Assembly: GCA_030248215.1 (NCBI GenBank) | Contig: JASANG010002691.1 | Coordinates: 1-64,000 of the forward strand | Length of the DNA stretch: 64,000 nt | From: Enoplolaimus lenunculus | Lineage: Eukaryota > Nematoda > Enoplea > Enoplida > Thoracostomopsidae | Direction of reading: 5' to 3' | In this document: one piece after another, positions 58,901 through 64,000 of the stretch | Layout of the letters: every line of letters begins with the position of its first letter | Numbering within the stretch: the first letter of the stretch is position 1 | The notes under the pieces: model-generated | The model's database searches: none | The model's input: the letters and a program-made list of their open reading frames with translations, nothing else | What the model was told of the DNA's origin: nothing | Program-made: the position numbers and the translations under genes

Positions 58901-61900
58901 CTTCACCTCGCATCGATACATTCACTCCACTTTGCGGCTATGATTTAACCGGAGTCTGCAAAGACTCAAAGTGCCCTTGGTAAGATTAAGATATTGTACA
59001 TATCTTAGTAATTGTGTGAAAGGTTGTTATATATAGCCGCGCATAGAAATATGTTTTCTGGTCACTATTTTAAATTTAGGTTTGTTCGCGACTCGATACG
59101 TAGCGTTTTGTCAGTACTAGGCATGTATGAATATATTAGTCGCGATAGTGATCGCAGTAAAATTACGAGTAATTCAAATTGCATTAATTGCTAACGGTTG
59201 TGTTAGAGAAGCAGACTGTTCTGGTTGGGTTGTATCGATATTAACTTACTTTTGTTGTTCATTTAATGTTTACTTGTTTAGCTACCCATATGTGATAATG
59301 TAATAATATAAACACTGTGGAATTGGGGGCCAAAAAAAAAAACACTTTTACCGTTCAATTATGTTTCAGGCAACATATTCAGCGCAATAATTTATCTGAT
59401 TGCTCAGTACCTCAGCGTCGGAATATTCAAGAACAGTTGTATAGCGTTGCTGGTTTACTGAAAACATTGGTGTCAAAGAACAAAGATACTGACGTGGTGC
59501 AGTTTTGTTCAAGTTAGTTTGCCGTAATTGGTGATGCAATAATATATTAGCTTTCGTGGCCTGGTGTTTGGCGTTTTTACGTCTTGCCCACTGATTTTTA
59601 AACACAACATTATTAAGTTACCAAGACATAAACCGCAGCGAATTTTTTTATAAAATAGTATTATCATTTTTATTTAGTTAGATGTTTGAAAAGTTACACT
59701 ACAAAGTTATTTTCCAATGTTCAAAGATCTTTCAATTACAAATAAAGTGTTTTTAACATGGATTAAAGGCCATTCAGCAAATTATGGAAATGATATGGCT
59801 GATGCAATATCTAAAACTGGAGCTCAAATGAGGATTATTGGACCAGCACCTGTTATAGGTGTACTACAAAGACAGATCAAAAATATGATCCAAAATTGGT
59901 GTATTTCACACACTAACTAGAGATGGCTAGGACTAAATACTTGTCGAAATACAAGGATATTCTTTCGTGAACTGGAACCGAAACATACTAGCTTCATTGT
60001 GCGTTTTAGTTGGAATAGAGTTAGATTACTAACACAAATAGTTACTGGACACTGTCAACTAAATAAGCATATGTATAACGAGTATTTGCGATTGTTGTGG
60101 AATGGAAGAAGAATCTGTTGAGCACTTCTTAACGACATGTTCGATTTATAGCGAAGTTCGGTATAGAGTCTACAGATCACATAGTCTAAGTAAAATTGAC
60201 AATAACATAAAGAAACTGAATAGGTTTATAACAGAGTCAGTAAGATTATAATTTAGACTTTAACTTAGTTATCCTAGTTTTCAGAGACTGTGTTATGGAC
60301 CAACTGCGTCTAAACACCTCGAGGCCTCTTTCAACGAATATCTATGTATCTGACAAACTATAAATACAGTGAAATCGTTGCTAATTTGAGAAGCAGCACT
60401 TCGAAAAGCATAAGTATCATGAAAAAGTTTCCAATGCAAATGTATAGTGAAAAAATATTTTTACTTTACATTTTTAAAATCAAAAATAACTTTATTTATT
60501 TATTAAAGCGAAACGTTTGTGTCGAAATTATTCGAGGTATTTTACAACGGATTTTGTGTCTCGTGTCAAGGCAGAGCCTAATGATGTTGACGCATGGGCC
60601 GGTTTAGCAGATCAGCAGTTTACGGATGGCTCGGGGTATGTTTTACCTGCGGTAGAGCCACAGGTCTGCTAATTTCTTGAACGATGTGGATATCAGATCC
60701 CATCATGCTTTCAATTTATGGAAAGAGGATTTTGACGTGGTGTGGGAAGGACTCAGTTGTTAGTGAAAGTATAATTTATTTGAGGGATGAAGGTTGCAAA
60801 ATTGATGGAAAATTTATAGTTCCTGCACAGTTACATTGTCATCGTTTTAGTTACTCCTAAACGTAAGCCTTTACCTTAAATGGGAAGGGAAGCATCTAGA
60901 AGCAAAATATTATATTTTAGCTCGTTGGAAAACCGCGCGCTTTCCGCGTTACGAGTTCTATCTCAAGCAATTGAACTGAACAGGACGTCTGCTCGGCTGT
61001 GGATTTTGTATTTTGAAGCTTTTCGGAGCACAGGACCTACAAGTGGAGACAGACCATCAATGTGCCATTTGCTGTCTCAAGCTCTCAAATACACGCAGTG
61101 TTATCGGTTGTATAGTGAAGTAAGTTTTGAGTTGTCTGGATTTGGGGCGAAAAGTTCAAGTTTGCTGATTAAATTAGTTTAAAGCGCAAATTTGTGTGAA
61201 AATAGTCCAGTCTAGACGGGAAAAGCCAAAATCTTGCGTGTAAGTTTAGAAAGCTTTTGATATAGAAACGGTTTTCGAAGCAGGAAAATTTAGGTCTATC
61301 GACTGTAAAAACTTGCTTACAATTGTTGATGTGGTTCGAATTTTTTTACCCATCACCGATGCTTATCAGAAAACCATGGCAGTGAGAATTGTGCCCGGTT
61401 AGAATGGCTTTTCAACCTCCTCATTTTTGAAATCATGTGTGCATTGAATACTGTTTTTGATGTTTAATTCCGTTATTTCGTTTGAACTTTGGTGTTTTTA
61501 TTTCAGGTAATCATACGTGAAGTTAAATACGACGAGAAATTAAAGTTGTGTCAAATGTGCTTAGCGTATTTGACTGGAGCAAGTCTTGACTCTTTGGACC
61601 GCAACGAAAAACTGGGGTTGCGAATTGTTCAAATTCTACTTTCGATTTCACAGTTGATTTTGTCTGCCGAAGGTGGTAGAAAAGCTTCAACGTTTTTGAA
61701 GGTAACATATGTGAAATTTGATGGTGAAACTTTATAACAAATGCTACGCTATGCATTTAGTTAGTGAAAACTTCTAGTTTGACTAATATTTAGGCTGTCG
61801 TAATAAGCGCTAGTGAAATTTTTGTTTGTGTTATATTTTTAGAGAAATATTTTTAAACTTAGGTAATGGGCTTCGGGGTTTAAGCAAACGTAGTAGGTCT

Positions 61901-64000
61901 GTCGACCAAAAGCAACCGAATGAACCTCACGGTCTATTAATGTTTATGACTGACAAAATCCAGGAATGGAAAATTATAATATACATTGCTTTAAAAATTG
62001 TTTCAGGAAAAGCTCTTGTCACCAGAGGTTATGGGTATTTGTTCACCGAATGAAATTGTATTTGGCTGGCTGTGTTTGATTTGCATGTATCACAACGGTG
62101 CTCTACCGAGTGCTCCTGTTCTTTTTCATGCTCACGGAATGGTGTTTTTTGTTGAAATTGTAAGTAAAAACTTTACCATATTTGAAAGTATGGGAATGAC
62201 AAATACAGGAACAGCTTGACTAGGTTTCTTGGTTGATTATAAATGCGCATCTCTGAATGGAGCAAAACTTGTAAGTTTATTTAATGTTTTTTATTTTTTG
62301 ATTGGGCACTGTATTACTGCTGCGCCTTACAGTTGCAGATCGGAAAAGTTTTGCGTGTTGTAAAAACGATACGTAGTTTCAGGGTGATTTGTTTGAAATT
62401 AACTGGTCGAAAACAATACAACCTACATCTGCTCACTGGAACGCTGTAGTTCTGCTTTTTGAAAAAGGGTTGAAGCTTTCCAAGTCCAGTCATGTGCAAG
62501 AATCGAATGAAATGCCACAATATGAAATTGCGTTGCATCGAAATTTATTATCGATGGAGAGAAATCGAAAAAAGTAAATTTTACATTTGGTGGAAATTAT
62601 TTATAATAAATTTTAATGTTTGCAAAAAATATTCAGAATTTTTTAAACAAGTTGAAAAAATAAATCCATGTGAATTATGCGGGTAAAATTCCGGTTAAAG
62701 AATTTCGACGTTTTGGGGATACTGGCACTATTAATCATATTGTTCTTTTAAACTTAGCATTGACAGCTGTAAGTTGGAAATGTTGTGCAGTCTCAGAATC
62801 TTCAAAATTTATCAGCTTTTATTAACAGTAACGGCAGTAACCTTCTACCTAAATGAGTTGAATTGTAATGGAAAAATAGGGACAGTATCTGTTCTCAAAT
62901 TTTCAAATTTTCTTCAAAACCATTTTGCAAAATTACATTTTGTTTGTACTTTTTAGCTATGCATGTGCTGTTCAGTTGTTATCACAACTTCTCAGTGATA
63001 ATAACAGTGTTGAACAATGGTGGATCGAACATCTATTCAATACATTTGCCCAAGGTTTACCGGTAGATATAATTGCATTTAACCTGGTAAGTCTGCATTT
63101 TTACCCGTTTTTCTATTGCAATGTCGCTCACACGTTACTGTTGGTGTTGAAGAATTGTTCTATATTGGTTTGAAACACTAAACTGGTTTTAGGAATTTCA
63201 ACACAATGCCACTGTCAACCGCTGTGGCCACAAATGCTGCAAAAATTCACTTTTTTAATATTGGTTTTTCTTGTAAATAAAGGAGAATTTCGTTTAGTAA
63301 TGTGACACTTAGGTATTTCTTCAAAATGTTGCTCGCAAATGATTTGGTGCATTTTTTACTTTTAGAACCGTATTGAGTCGCGTTGTTGGTACTGTTTACG
63401 GTTTTTTCTTGCCTTAACGTTGGTTTTTCTTGTAAATAAAGGGGAATTTCGTTTAGTAATGAGACACTTAGGTATTTCTTCAAAATGTTGCTCGCAAATG
63501 ATTTGGTGCATTTTTTACTTTTAGAACCGTATTGAGTCGCGTTGTTGGTACTGTTTACGGTTTTTTCTTGCCTTAACGGCTGTATATCAAGCTAAAGTTC
63601 TAGTCGAAGAAATAATCAAAATTCTGCCTCAGTTCAACGATGCTTTGAATGTGAAGCAAATCGAGGAAAATCACAACGGTGATATAACAAATCTGGTGTA
63701 CCGAGATTTGTGCTGGATGTAAGTGAGGATGTAGCCAGGTGAGTGAAATTTAATTTTCGGTTGAAGTAGATATTGTTTGAAAACACTTTACCAGTAGTTA
63801 CTGCGCGAGCATAGAAATGTCTCTGAACGTAGTAGGATGTTGAAACACGGGATACCACGACGGATACGCATTTGTGCCAAAGCGGTAACAGTACATTGAA
63901 TTTTTTCCTTGTGTTAATCCATGCCCTCGCGTATTATTTTGGTTTGTGCGTTTGCGCTTTTAGACTCCGTTTGGCACTTGCGAATAATCATTTTCCTGAA
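46900..64000 (+). CDS. ZFC3H1: ZFC3H1-like nuclear RNA decay scaffold, 25 exons, 3' end beyond window
   Basis: Predicted exons: 46900-46987, 48170-49243, 49682-49805, 50503-50582, 50841-51014, 51325-52046, 52279-52615, 53195-53997, 54688-55155, 55325-55429, 55761-55825, 55990-56164, 56448-56603, 57002-57832, 58240-58340, 58863-58979, 59370-59512, 60509-60635, 60921-61119, 61507-61701, 62007-62159, 62383-62573, 62957-63086, 63525-63718, 63964-end. All introns are GT-AG and every junction keeps phase, giving about 2263 residues open at the window edge. Identification rests on the zinc finger CGYDLTGVCKDSKCPWQH (C-x7-C-x4-C-x3-H, split by an intron at the Trp codon), on ELQLRLEALES and LRDFLLKS motifs, a coiled coil, and C-terminal HAT/TPR-like repeats, in the same order as vertebrate ZFC3H1. 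From family knowledge, ZFC3H1 binds MTR4 and PABPN1 in PAXT and routes polyadenylated nuclear RNA to the exosome. Compared with the human protein (about 1990 residues) the N-terminal and middle parts are longer. Exact ends of some exons, and whether a few small exons are missed, are uncertain. Confidence 0.9.
47093..47192 (-). repeat. tRNA-derived SINE head, copy 1 (B box deleted)
   Basis: Minus strand reads TGGCGCAGTGGTAGAG then ATTCGCTAAACGATCCGTAC, clearly the same element as at 47546-47680. About 30 bp that include the B box are missing between GCTGAGAG and GCTGCTTAG, so this copy should be inert as a polymerase III promoter. Confidence 0.7.
47290..47533. repeat. Two tandem copies of a 121-bp unit
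   Basis: Units 47290-47410 and 47411-47533 share, among others, the runs GATCGTCCCTTGA, CGTCCATCCTATTTTCGACT and GCGGCAATTTACCATTGCGC. They differ at scattered positions, so the duplication is not very recent. Probably part of, or a satellite growing next to, the SINE unit on either side. Confidence 0.8.
47546..47680 (-). repeat. tRNA-derived SINE head, copy 2 (both boxes present)
   Basis: On the minus strand the sequence reads TGGCGCGGTGGTAGAG (RNA polymerase III A box, 47650-47665) followed at the usual distance by GAGTTCGATCCCC (B box, 47610-47622). It is not a tRNA gene: no cloverleaf with paired acceptor stem is seen and the sequence continues into a shared non-tRNA body. A diverged sister lies 450 bp to the left. 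Confidence 0.75.
48170..49243 (+). CDS. ZFC3H1: ZFC3H1 exon 2: Ser/acidic N-terminal region with ELQLRLEAL motif
   Basis: A 1074-nt open exon entered in phase 1 through TTTTAGGCAG and leaving in phase 1 through CTTGG|GTATGT. It encodes a low-complexity, Ser/Asp/Glu-rich, presumably disordered segment (acidic cluster around residues 143-163). Near its end, about residues 341-355, comes DVLELQLRLEALESLLRR. Vertebrate ZFC3H1 has a very similar motif (ELQLRLLALQSA) after an acidic run. The N-terminal half of ZFC3H1 is known to carry the MTR4 contact; which residues do so here is not visible. An ATG inside (48193) also opens the frame but joining to exon 1 is favoured. Confidence 0.85.
49244..49681 (+). 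other. ZFC3H1 intron 2, nothing recognised
   Basis: AT-rich intron with no recognised repeat. A phase-compatible acceptor (TTAATTTTAG) ends it. Confidence 0.5.
49682..51014 (+). CDS. ZFC3H1: ZFC3H1 exons 3-5 (49682-49805, 50503-50582, 50841-51014)
   Basis: Three small exons chained purely by phase: 1 in/2 out, 2 in/1 out, 1 in/1 out, each with a pyrimidine-rich acceptor and GTAGGT, GTAAAC and GTAAGC donors. Exon 3 ends in an acidic plus amphipathic stretch (SDDEDIQIQREALLKT) that looks like a second version of the ELQLRLxAL motif of exon 2. Exon 5 is Cys-rich (CCFSDNCKCIACVRR). No named domain is recognised in this block; the Cys pattern does not fit a standard zinc finger. Exon 4 has only 80 nt and is the least certain of the three. 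Confidence 0.7.
49905..50092. mobile_element. MITE related to the GTATTCTCAAATG family, in intron 3
   Basis: Left end GTATTCTCAAAAGCTTGTAG and right end (as reverse complement) ATATACAAATGCGTC then AAGCTAGCACCTGTTACC resemble each other and the ends of the elements at 19535-19978 and 21283-21500. Imperfect, so old. Lies wholly inside the intron between exons 3 and 4. Confidence 0.5.
51325..52046 (+). CDS. ZFC3H1: ZFC3H1 exon 6: basic/Ser region ending in LRDFLLKS motif
   Basis: A 722-nt exon entered in phase 1 after TATATATTTCAG and leaving in phase 0 at AAAAAG|GTAAGT. The middle is strongly basic (NRTRSKRKRSGLCARRNER and a following RRGSRNRK), a plausible nuclear localisation signal. The last residues, DTEKLRDFLLKSVMKK, match the human segment EEMLLREELLKSLANKR, and the first codons of exon 7 (RNALQT) continue the match. 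This is one of the better anchors for the gene identity outside the zinc finger. Confidence 0.85.
52279..52615 (+). CDS. ZFC3H1: ZFC3H1 exon 7
   Basis: Phase 0 in after AATATTTTAG, phase 1 out at GAAG|GTATGC. It continues the conserved LLKS-x-KKR helix of exon 6 and then becomes Ser/Pro/Asn-rich and probably disordered (PLSLNNHSDEPYSARTSPFS). No domain is recognised. The intron that follows (52616-53194) shows no clear repeat except a GC-richer patch near 52800-52870. Confidence 0.8.
53195..53997 (+). CDS. ZFC3H1: ZFC3H1 exon 8: disordered linker
   Basis: An 803-nt exon entered in phase 1 after TTTGGTTTCAG and leaving in phase 0 at CACTG|GTATGG. Most of it is Ser/Thr/Gly-rich without recognised domains; the last 40 residues are basic (a TRRLVNKFKIDRVRRSVPPI stretch), reminiscent of the basic patch preceding the acidic tract in vertebrate ZFC3H1. 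The frame remains open about 36 nt past the chosen donor, so read-through to a stop would give a short alternative isoform. The donor is favoured because exon 9 then continues in phase. Confidence 0.8.
54085..54200. repeat. CCGG-rich dispersed repeat in intron 8
   Basis: Contains ATATCCGGTTCCGACATA, TTCGGTTCTGG, TATCCGGATAAAC and TTGCCGGATG, the same GGAACCGG/TCCGG vocabulary found at 5.1, 5.7-6.0, 7.7-8.1, 38.3 and 41.6-41.9 kb. The rest of intron 8 (to 54687) shows nothing I recognise. Confidence 0.5.
54688..55429 (+). CDS. ZFC3H1: ZFC3H1 exons 9-10, acidic tract and tandem duplicate exon
   Basis: Exon 9 (54688-55155, phase 0/0) opens with KPLVIPMDDEDEDEMVTV, matching the human KHKSVVVTLNDSDDSE region. 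Its 3' third and exon 10 (55325-55429, phase 0/0) encode two versions of one peptide: ASIGDSNMLHTCSKSKKALR followed by LKETLDSRAQ, and ARIGDSKMMDSCSKTKKRLR followed by LKETIDSRAQ. Donors are identical (CTCAG|GTAAGTTGG) and the downstream introns are also alike, so exon 10 came from a local duplication of about 270 bp. Because exon 10 is a whole number of codons, it could be skipped without frame damage. Confidence 0.8.
55054..55593 (+). repeat. Tandem duplication of exon + intron (two copies, third partial)
   Basis: Copy 1 about 55054-55324, copy 2 about 55325-55593, offset 274 bp. Shared stretches include GCATTGGCGATTCAAA, GGCTTAAGGAGAC, GGCTCAGGTAAGTTGGAATT, GTGAGGCGCTAG and ATTTTTAAATTAA. 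A further piece, GAAAAATGCAAAGATAAAAT at 55592, repeats the intron tail, suggesting a third truncated copy. Confidence 0.85.
55761..56603 (+). CDS. ZFC3H1: ZFC3H1 exons 11-13: coiled coil
   Basis: Exons 55761-55825 (phase 0/2), 55990-56164 (2/0) and 56448-56603 (0/0) together encode a long charged helix: DDQIRALTKRMNTCREFLTK, then SKLREIETKLRERTKLLRSS, VLRKQLAAAMRLVSSQRSLL, and QTLQRQYQVQYEDIKKLIIK. Leu/Ile/Val repeat at heptad spacing. Vertebrate ZFC3H1 has a coiled coil at the same place, between the acidic tract and the zinc finger (the protein was once called CCDC131). The intron after exon 12 holds a MITE fragment and that after exon 13 a SINE piece. Confidence 0.88.
56190..56282 (-). 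mobile_element. Fragment of CAGGCCCGTAGCCAGCT MITE, in intron 12
   Basis: GCTTGTAACTCATG, CACTCCTAAGGATTGTTTTG and TTGAGCTGGCTAGAGCCTG match the internal and terminal parts of the reverse-oriented copy at 1936-2090. Only one end survives. Confidence 0.65.
56733..56810 (-). repeat. tRNA-derived SINE head in intron 13
   Basis: Minus strand: TATAGCGCAATGCACTACC (A-box-like) followed 25-30 nt later by GCGGGTTCAATCC, a near-consensus B box. A second SINE type, different from that of intron 1. No poly(A) or body boundary could be set, so the ends are approximate. Confidence 0.6.
57002..57832 (+). CDS. ZFC3H1: ZFC3H1 exon 14: end of coiled coil plus 12-13-residue coding minisatellite
   Basis: Phase 0 in after TTGTTTTACAG. 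The start, SHYQELEARRLALESMKRK, matches human SAELIAMEKRRLQKLEYE. From 57083 to 57661 the frame is an array of 15.5 units of 12 or 13 residues, mostly alternating between an SLGQKALLEKEVT type and an SLKRNTSEKELT type (predicted residues about 1485-1677). The tail (from 57662) is unique. The donor AAATCG|GTAATG at 57833 is phase 0 and agrees with exon 15; the frame stays open to 57880, so an unspliced end is conceivable. The array is absent from the vertebrate protein as far as I recall. Confidence 0.85.
57083..57661 (+). repeat. Coding minisatellite, 15.5 units of 36-39 bp, in exon 14
   Basis: Units begin with Ser-Leu and alternate 12 and 13 residues, suggesting an ancestral 75-bp dimer. Unit junctions are encoded by TGACGTCATT; the octamer TGACGTCA is exact at 57189, 57228, 57375 and 57636 and recurs with one change in most other units. 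The frame is kept through all units, so the array is under coding constraint. The DNA octamer is the CRE/ATF consensus but a regulatory role is only a thought. Confidence 0.88.
58240..59512 (+). CDS. ZFC3H1: ZFC3H1 exons 15-17: zf-C3H1 zinc finger
   Basis: Exons 58240-58340 (phase 0/2), 58863-58979 (2/2) and 59370-59512 (2/1). The finger is split: the three Cys codons lie in exon 16 (first Cys at 58933) and Trp-Gln-His is completed by exon 17, reading CGYDLTGVCKDSKCPWQHIQ. The human sequence is CRFDLTGTCNDDDCQWQHIQ, the same C-x7-C-x4-C-x3-H spacing, and the following RRNIQEQLYSVAGLL parallels human RKQLFQDILSYNLSLIG. This is the signature of the Pfam family zf-C3H1, seen in ZFC3H1 and in fungal Red1, both acting in exosome-linked RNA elimination. 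All metal ligands are present. Confidence 0.93.
58703..58835. mobile_element. Small TTAGGC-type MITE just before the zinc-finger exon
   Basis: Ends CACAGTGGAAAAGTCTCCGC and, reverse-complemented, CCACAATGGAAAAGTTCCGC form TIRs of about 20 bp. The core has TAGTATAAGCATATTCCTTA and GCCTAAG blocks like the elements at 30.2 and 44.3 kb. It ends about 27 bp before the acceptor of exon 16, so it now supplies the sequence just upstream of the polypyrimidine/AG signal. Confidence 0.7.
59690..60215 (+). mobile_element. LINE (non-LTR retrotransposon) 3' remnant with RNase H domain, in intron 17
   Basis: One frame gives KVFLTWIKGHSANYGNDMAD, the C-terminal RNase H motif (WxxGHSxxxGNExAD) of non-LTR elements, with a stop at 59918. 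The same frame continues RWLGLNTCRNTRIF and ends at VTGHCQLNKHMYNEY. After a +1 shift near 60090 it reads CDCCGMEEESVEHFLTTCSI, the C-x2-C-x9-H-x4-C motif that closes many such ORF2 proteins (I, Jockey-like and others). At least one stop and one frameshift make it dead. No reverse transcriptase part or poly(A) tail is visible; it is a 5'-truncated, decayed insertion. Confidence 0.8.
60216..60508 (+). other. Rest of intron 17, nothing recognised
   Basis: AT-rich, possibly containing the 3' UTR of the LINE remnant. Ends with TTTATTTATTTATTAAAG before exon 18. Confidence 0.4.
60509..61701 (+). CDS. ZFC3H1: ZFC3H1 exons 18-20: start of HAT/TPR-like helical repeats
   Basis: Exons 60509-60635 (phase 1/2), 60921-61119 (2/0) and 61507-61701 (0/0). 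Conserved features: RYFTTDFVSRVKAEPNDVDA then WAGLADQQF, matching human RYFTNETDD and QLWLKLAYKYL; ALSALRVLSQAIELNRTSAR then LWILYFEAF, matching human ALNVLARALENN and IWCHYLRLF; and LCQMCLAYLTGAS, matching VCERMLEFLMGAA. These are HAT-type helix pairs with a Trp near the start of the second helix. Such repeats form an arched protein-binding scaffold. Exon 18 follows a large intron carrying a LINE fragment. Confidence 0.9.
62007..63086 (+). CDS. ZFC3H1: ZFC3H1 exons 21-23: HAT/TPR-like repeats
   Basis: Exons 62007-62159 (phase 0/0), 62383-62573 (0/2) and 62957-63086 (2/0). Peptides IVFGWLCLICMYHNGALPSA, INWSKTIQPTSAHWNAVVLL and NSVEQWWIEHLFNTFAQG follow the spacing of the human repeats RCLAWLAYIHLIEFNILPSK and AVQDVKTNPDMLLAVFEDA. 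Sequence similarity is weaker here than near the zinc finger but the helix pattern persists. A possible short exon at 61843-61862 was considered and left out because it would break the frame. Confidence 0.82.
63261..63578 (+). repeat. Two nearly identical 159-bp tandem copies across an intron-exon boundary
   Basis: Copies 63261-63419 and 63420-63578 differ at very few positions (for example AAAGGAGAATT versus AAAGGGGAATT). Each holds TTGGTTTTTCTTGTAAATAA, the acceptor TTTTTACTTTTAG and the first 53-54 nt of exon 24. The duplication is recent compared with anything else in the gene. Confidence 0.93.
63525..64000 (+). CDS. ZFC3H1: ZFC3H1 exons 24-25, truncated by window end
   Basis: Exon 24 (63525-63718, phase 0/2) reads NRIESRCWYCLRFFLALTAV onwards and fits a helical repeat. 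It uses the acceptor in the second of two 159-bp tandem copies; the first copy, at 63366, would give a frame that stops. Exon 25 starts at 63964 after TTTGCGCTTTTAG and reads ILRLALANNHFPE to the window edge. The remaining C-terminal repeats and the stop codon lie outside the window. Confidence 0.8.

Noticed and set aside
61843-61862. Possible 20-nt micro-exon between exons 20 and 21
   Set aside because: Has an AG and a GT but its length would shift the frame into exon 21, whereas exon 20 joins exon 21 directly in phase 0.
1-64000. Retroviral, LTR or Polinton-type elements
   Set aside because: No long terminal repeats, integrase, capsid or polymerase-like frames were recognised in this window.

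Overview
This is a window of an AT-rich animal (invertebrate) nuclear genome. It contains one recognisable protein gene, which occupies the right-hand 17 kb and runs off the end. About 46 kb of gene-poor DNA, packed with short non-autonomous DNA transposons, lies to its left. Evidence for a eukaryote is the GT-AG introns with phase-compatible exons, tRNA-derived SINEs, a LINE remnant, microsatellites and dozens of small terminal-inverted-repeat (TIR) elements. The protein is closer in motif order to animal ZFC3H1 than to the short fungal relatives. I cannot name the species: the sequence fits an invertebrate such as a tunicate or another compact-exon animal, but nothing seen is diagnostic.

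Left part (1-46.8 kb). No believable protein gene was found on either strand; the open frames are short and mostly cross repeats. What can be seen is layered MITEs. The dominant group has ends beginning GGCC(C/A)ATGTA, 8-bp target duplications, and a core made of degenerate TTAGGC/GCCTAA arrays (sites at 6.5, 8.3, 14.1, 17.1, 17.7, 20.1, 22.1, 23.9, 30.2, 35.1, 37.7, 40.1, 43.2 and 44.3 kb). A second group starts CAGTGGCGGATCCAG (hAT-type, 8-bp duplications), a third CAGGCCCGTAGCCAGCT (8-bp duplications), and a fourth CTGTAGTGACCCGAA flanked by TA. Further TA-flanked groups start CACTGTAAATTC, CACTGCAAAA or CACACAAAATA. Several are nested one in another (11.7, 14.1, 40.1 and 45.1 kb), which gives a relative age order.

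Right part (46.9-64 kb, + strand). By chaining open frames through GT-AG junctions with matching phases I assembled 25 exons encoding about 2263 residues, still open at the window end. Order of parts: acidic/Ser-rich N-terminus; short ELQLRLEAL and LRDFLLKS motifs that match vertebrate ZFC3H1; a coiled coil; the signature zinc finger CGYDLTGVCKDSKCPWQH; then HAT/TPR-like helical repeats. ZFC3H1 is the scaffold of the PAXT connection, which bridges the MTR4 helicase and polyadenylated nuclear RNAs for exosome decay. Oddities in this gene are a 193-residue coding minisatellite, a tandemly duplicated exon+intron, and a 159-bp duplication that copies a splice acceptor. Its introns also carry SINEs, a LINE fragment and MITEs, one of them ending a few tens of bases before the acceptor of the zinc-finger exon.
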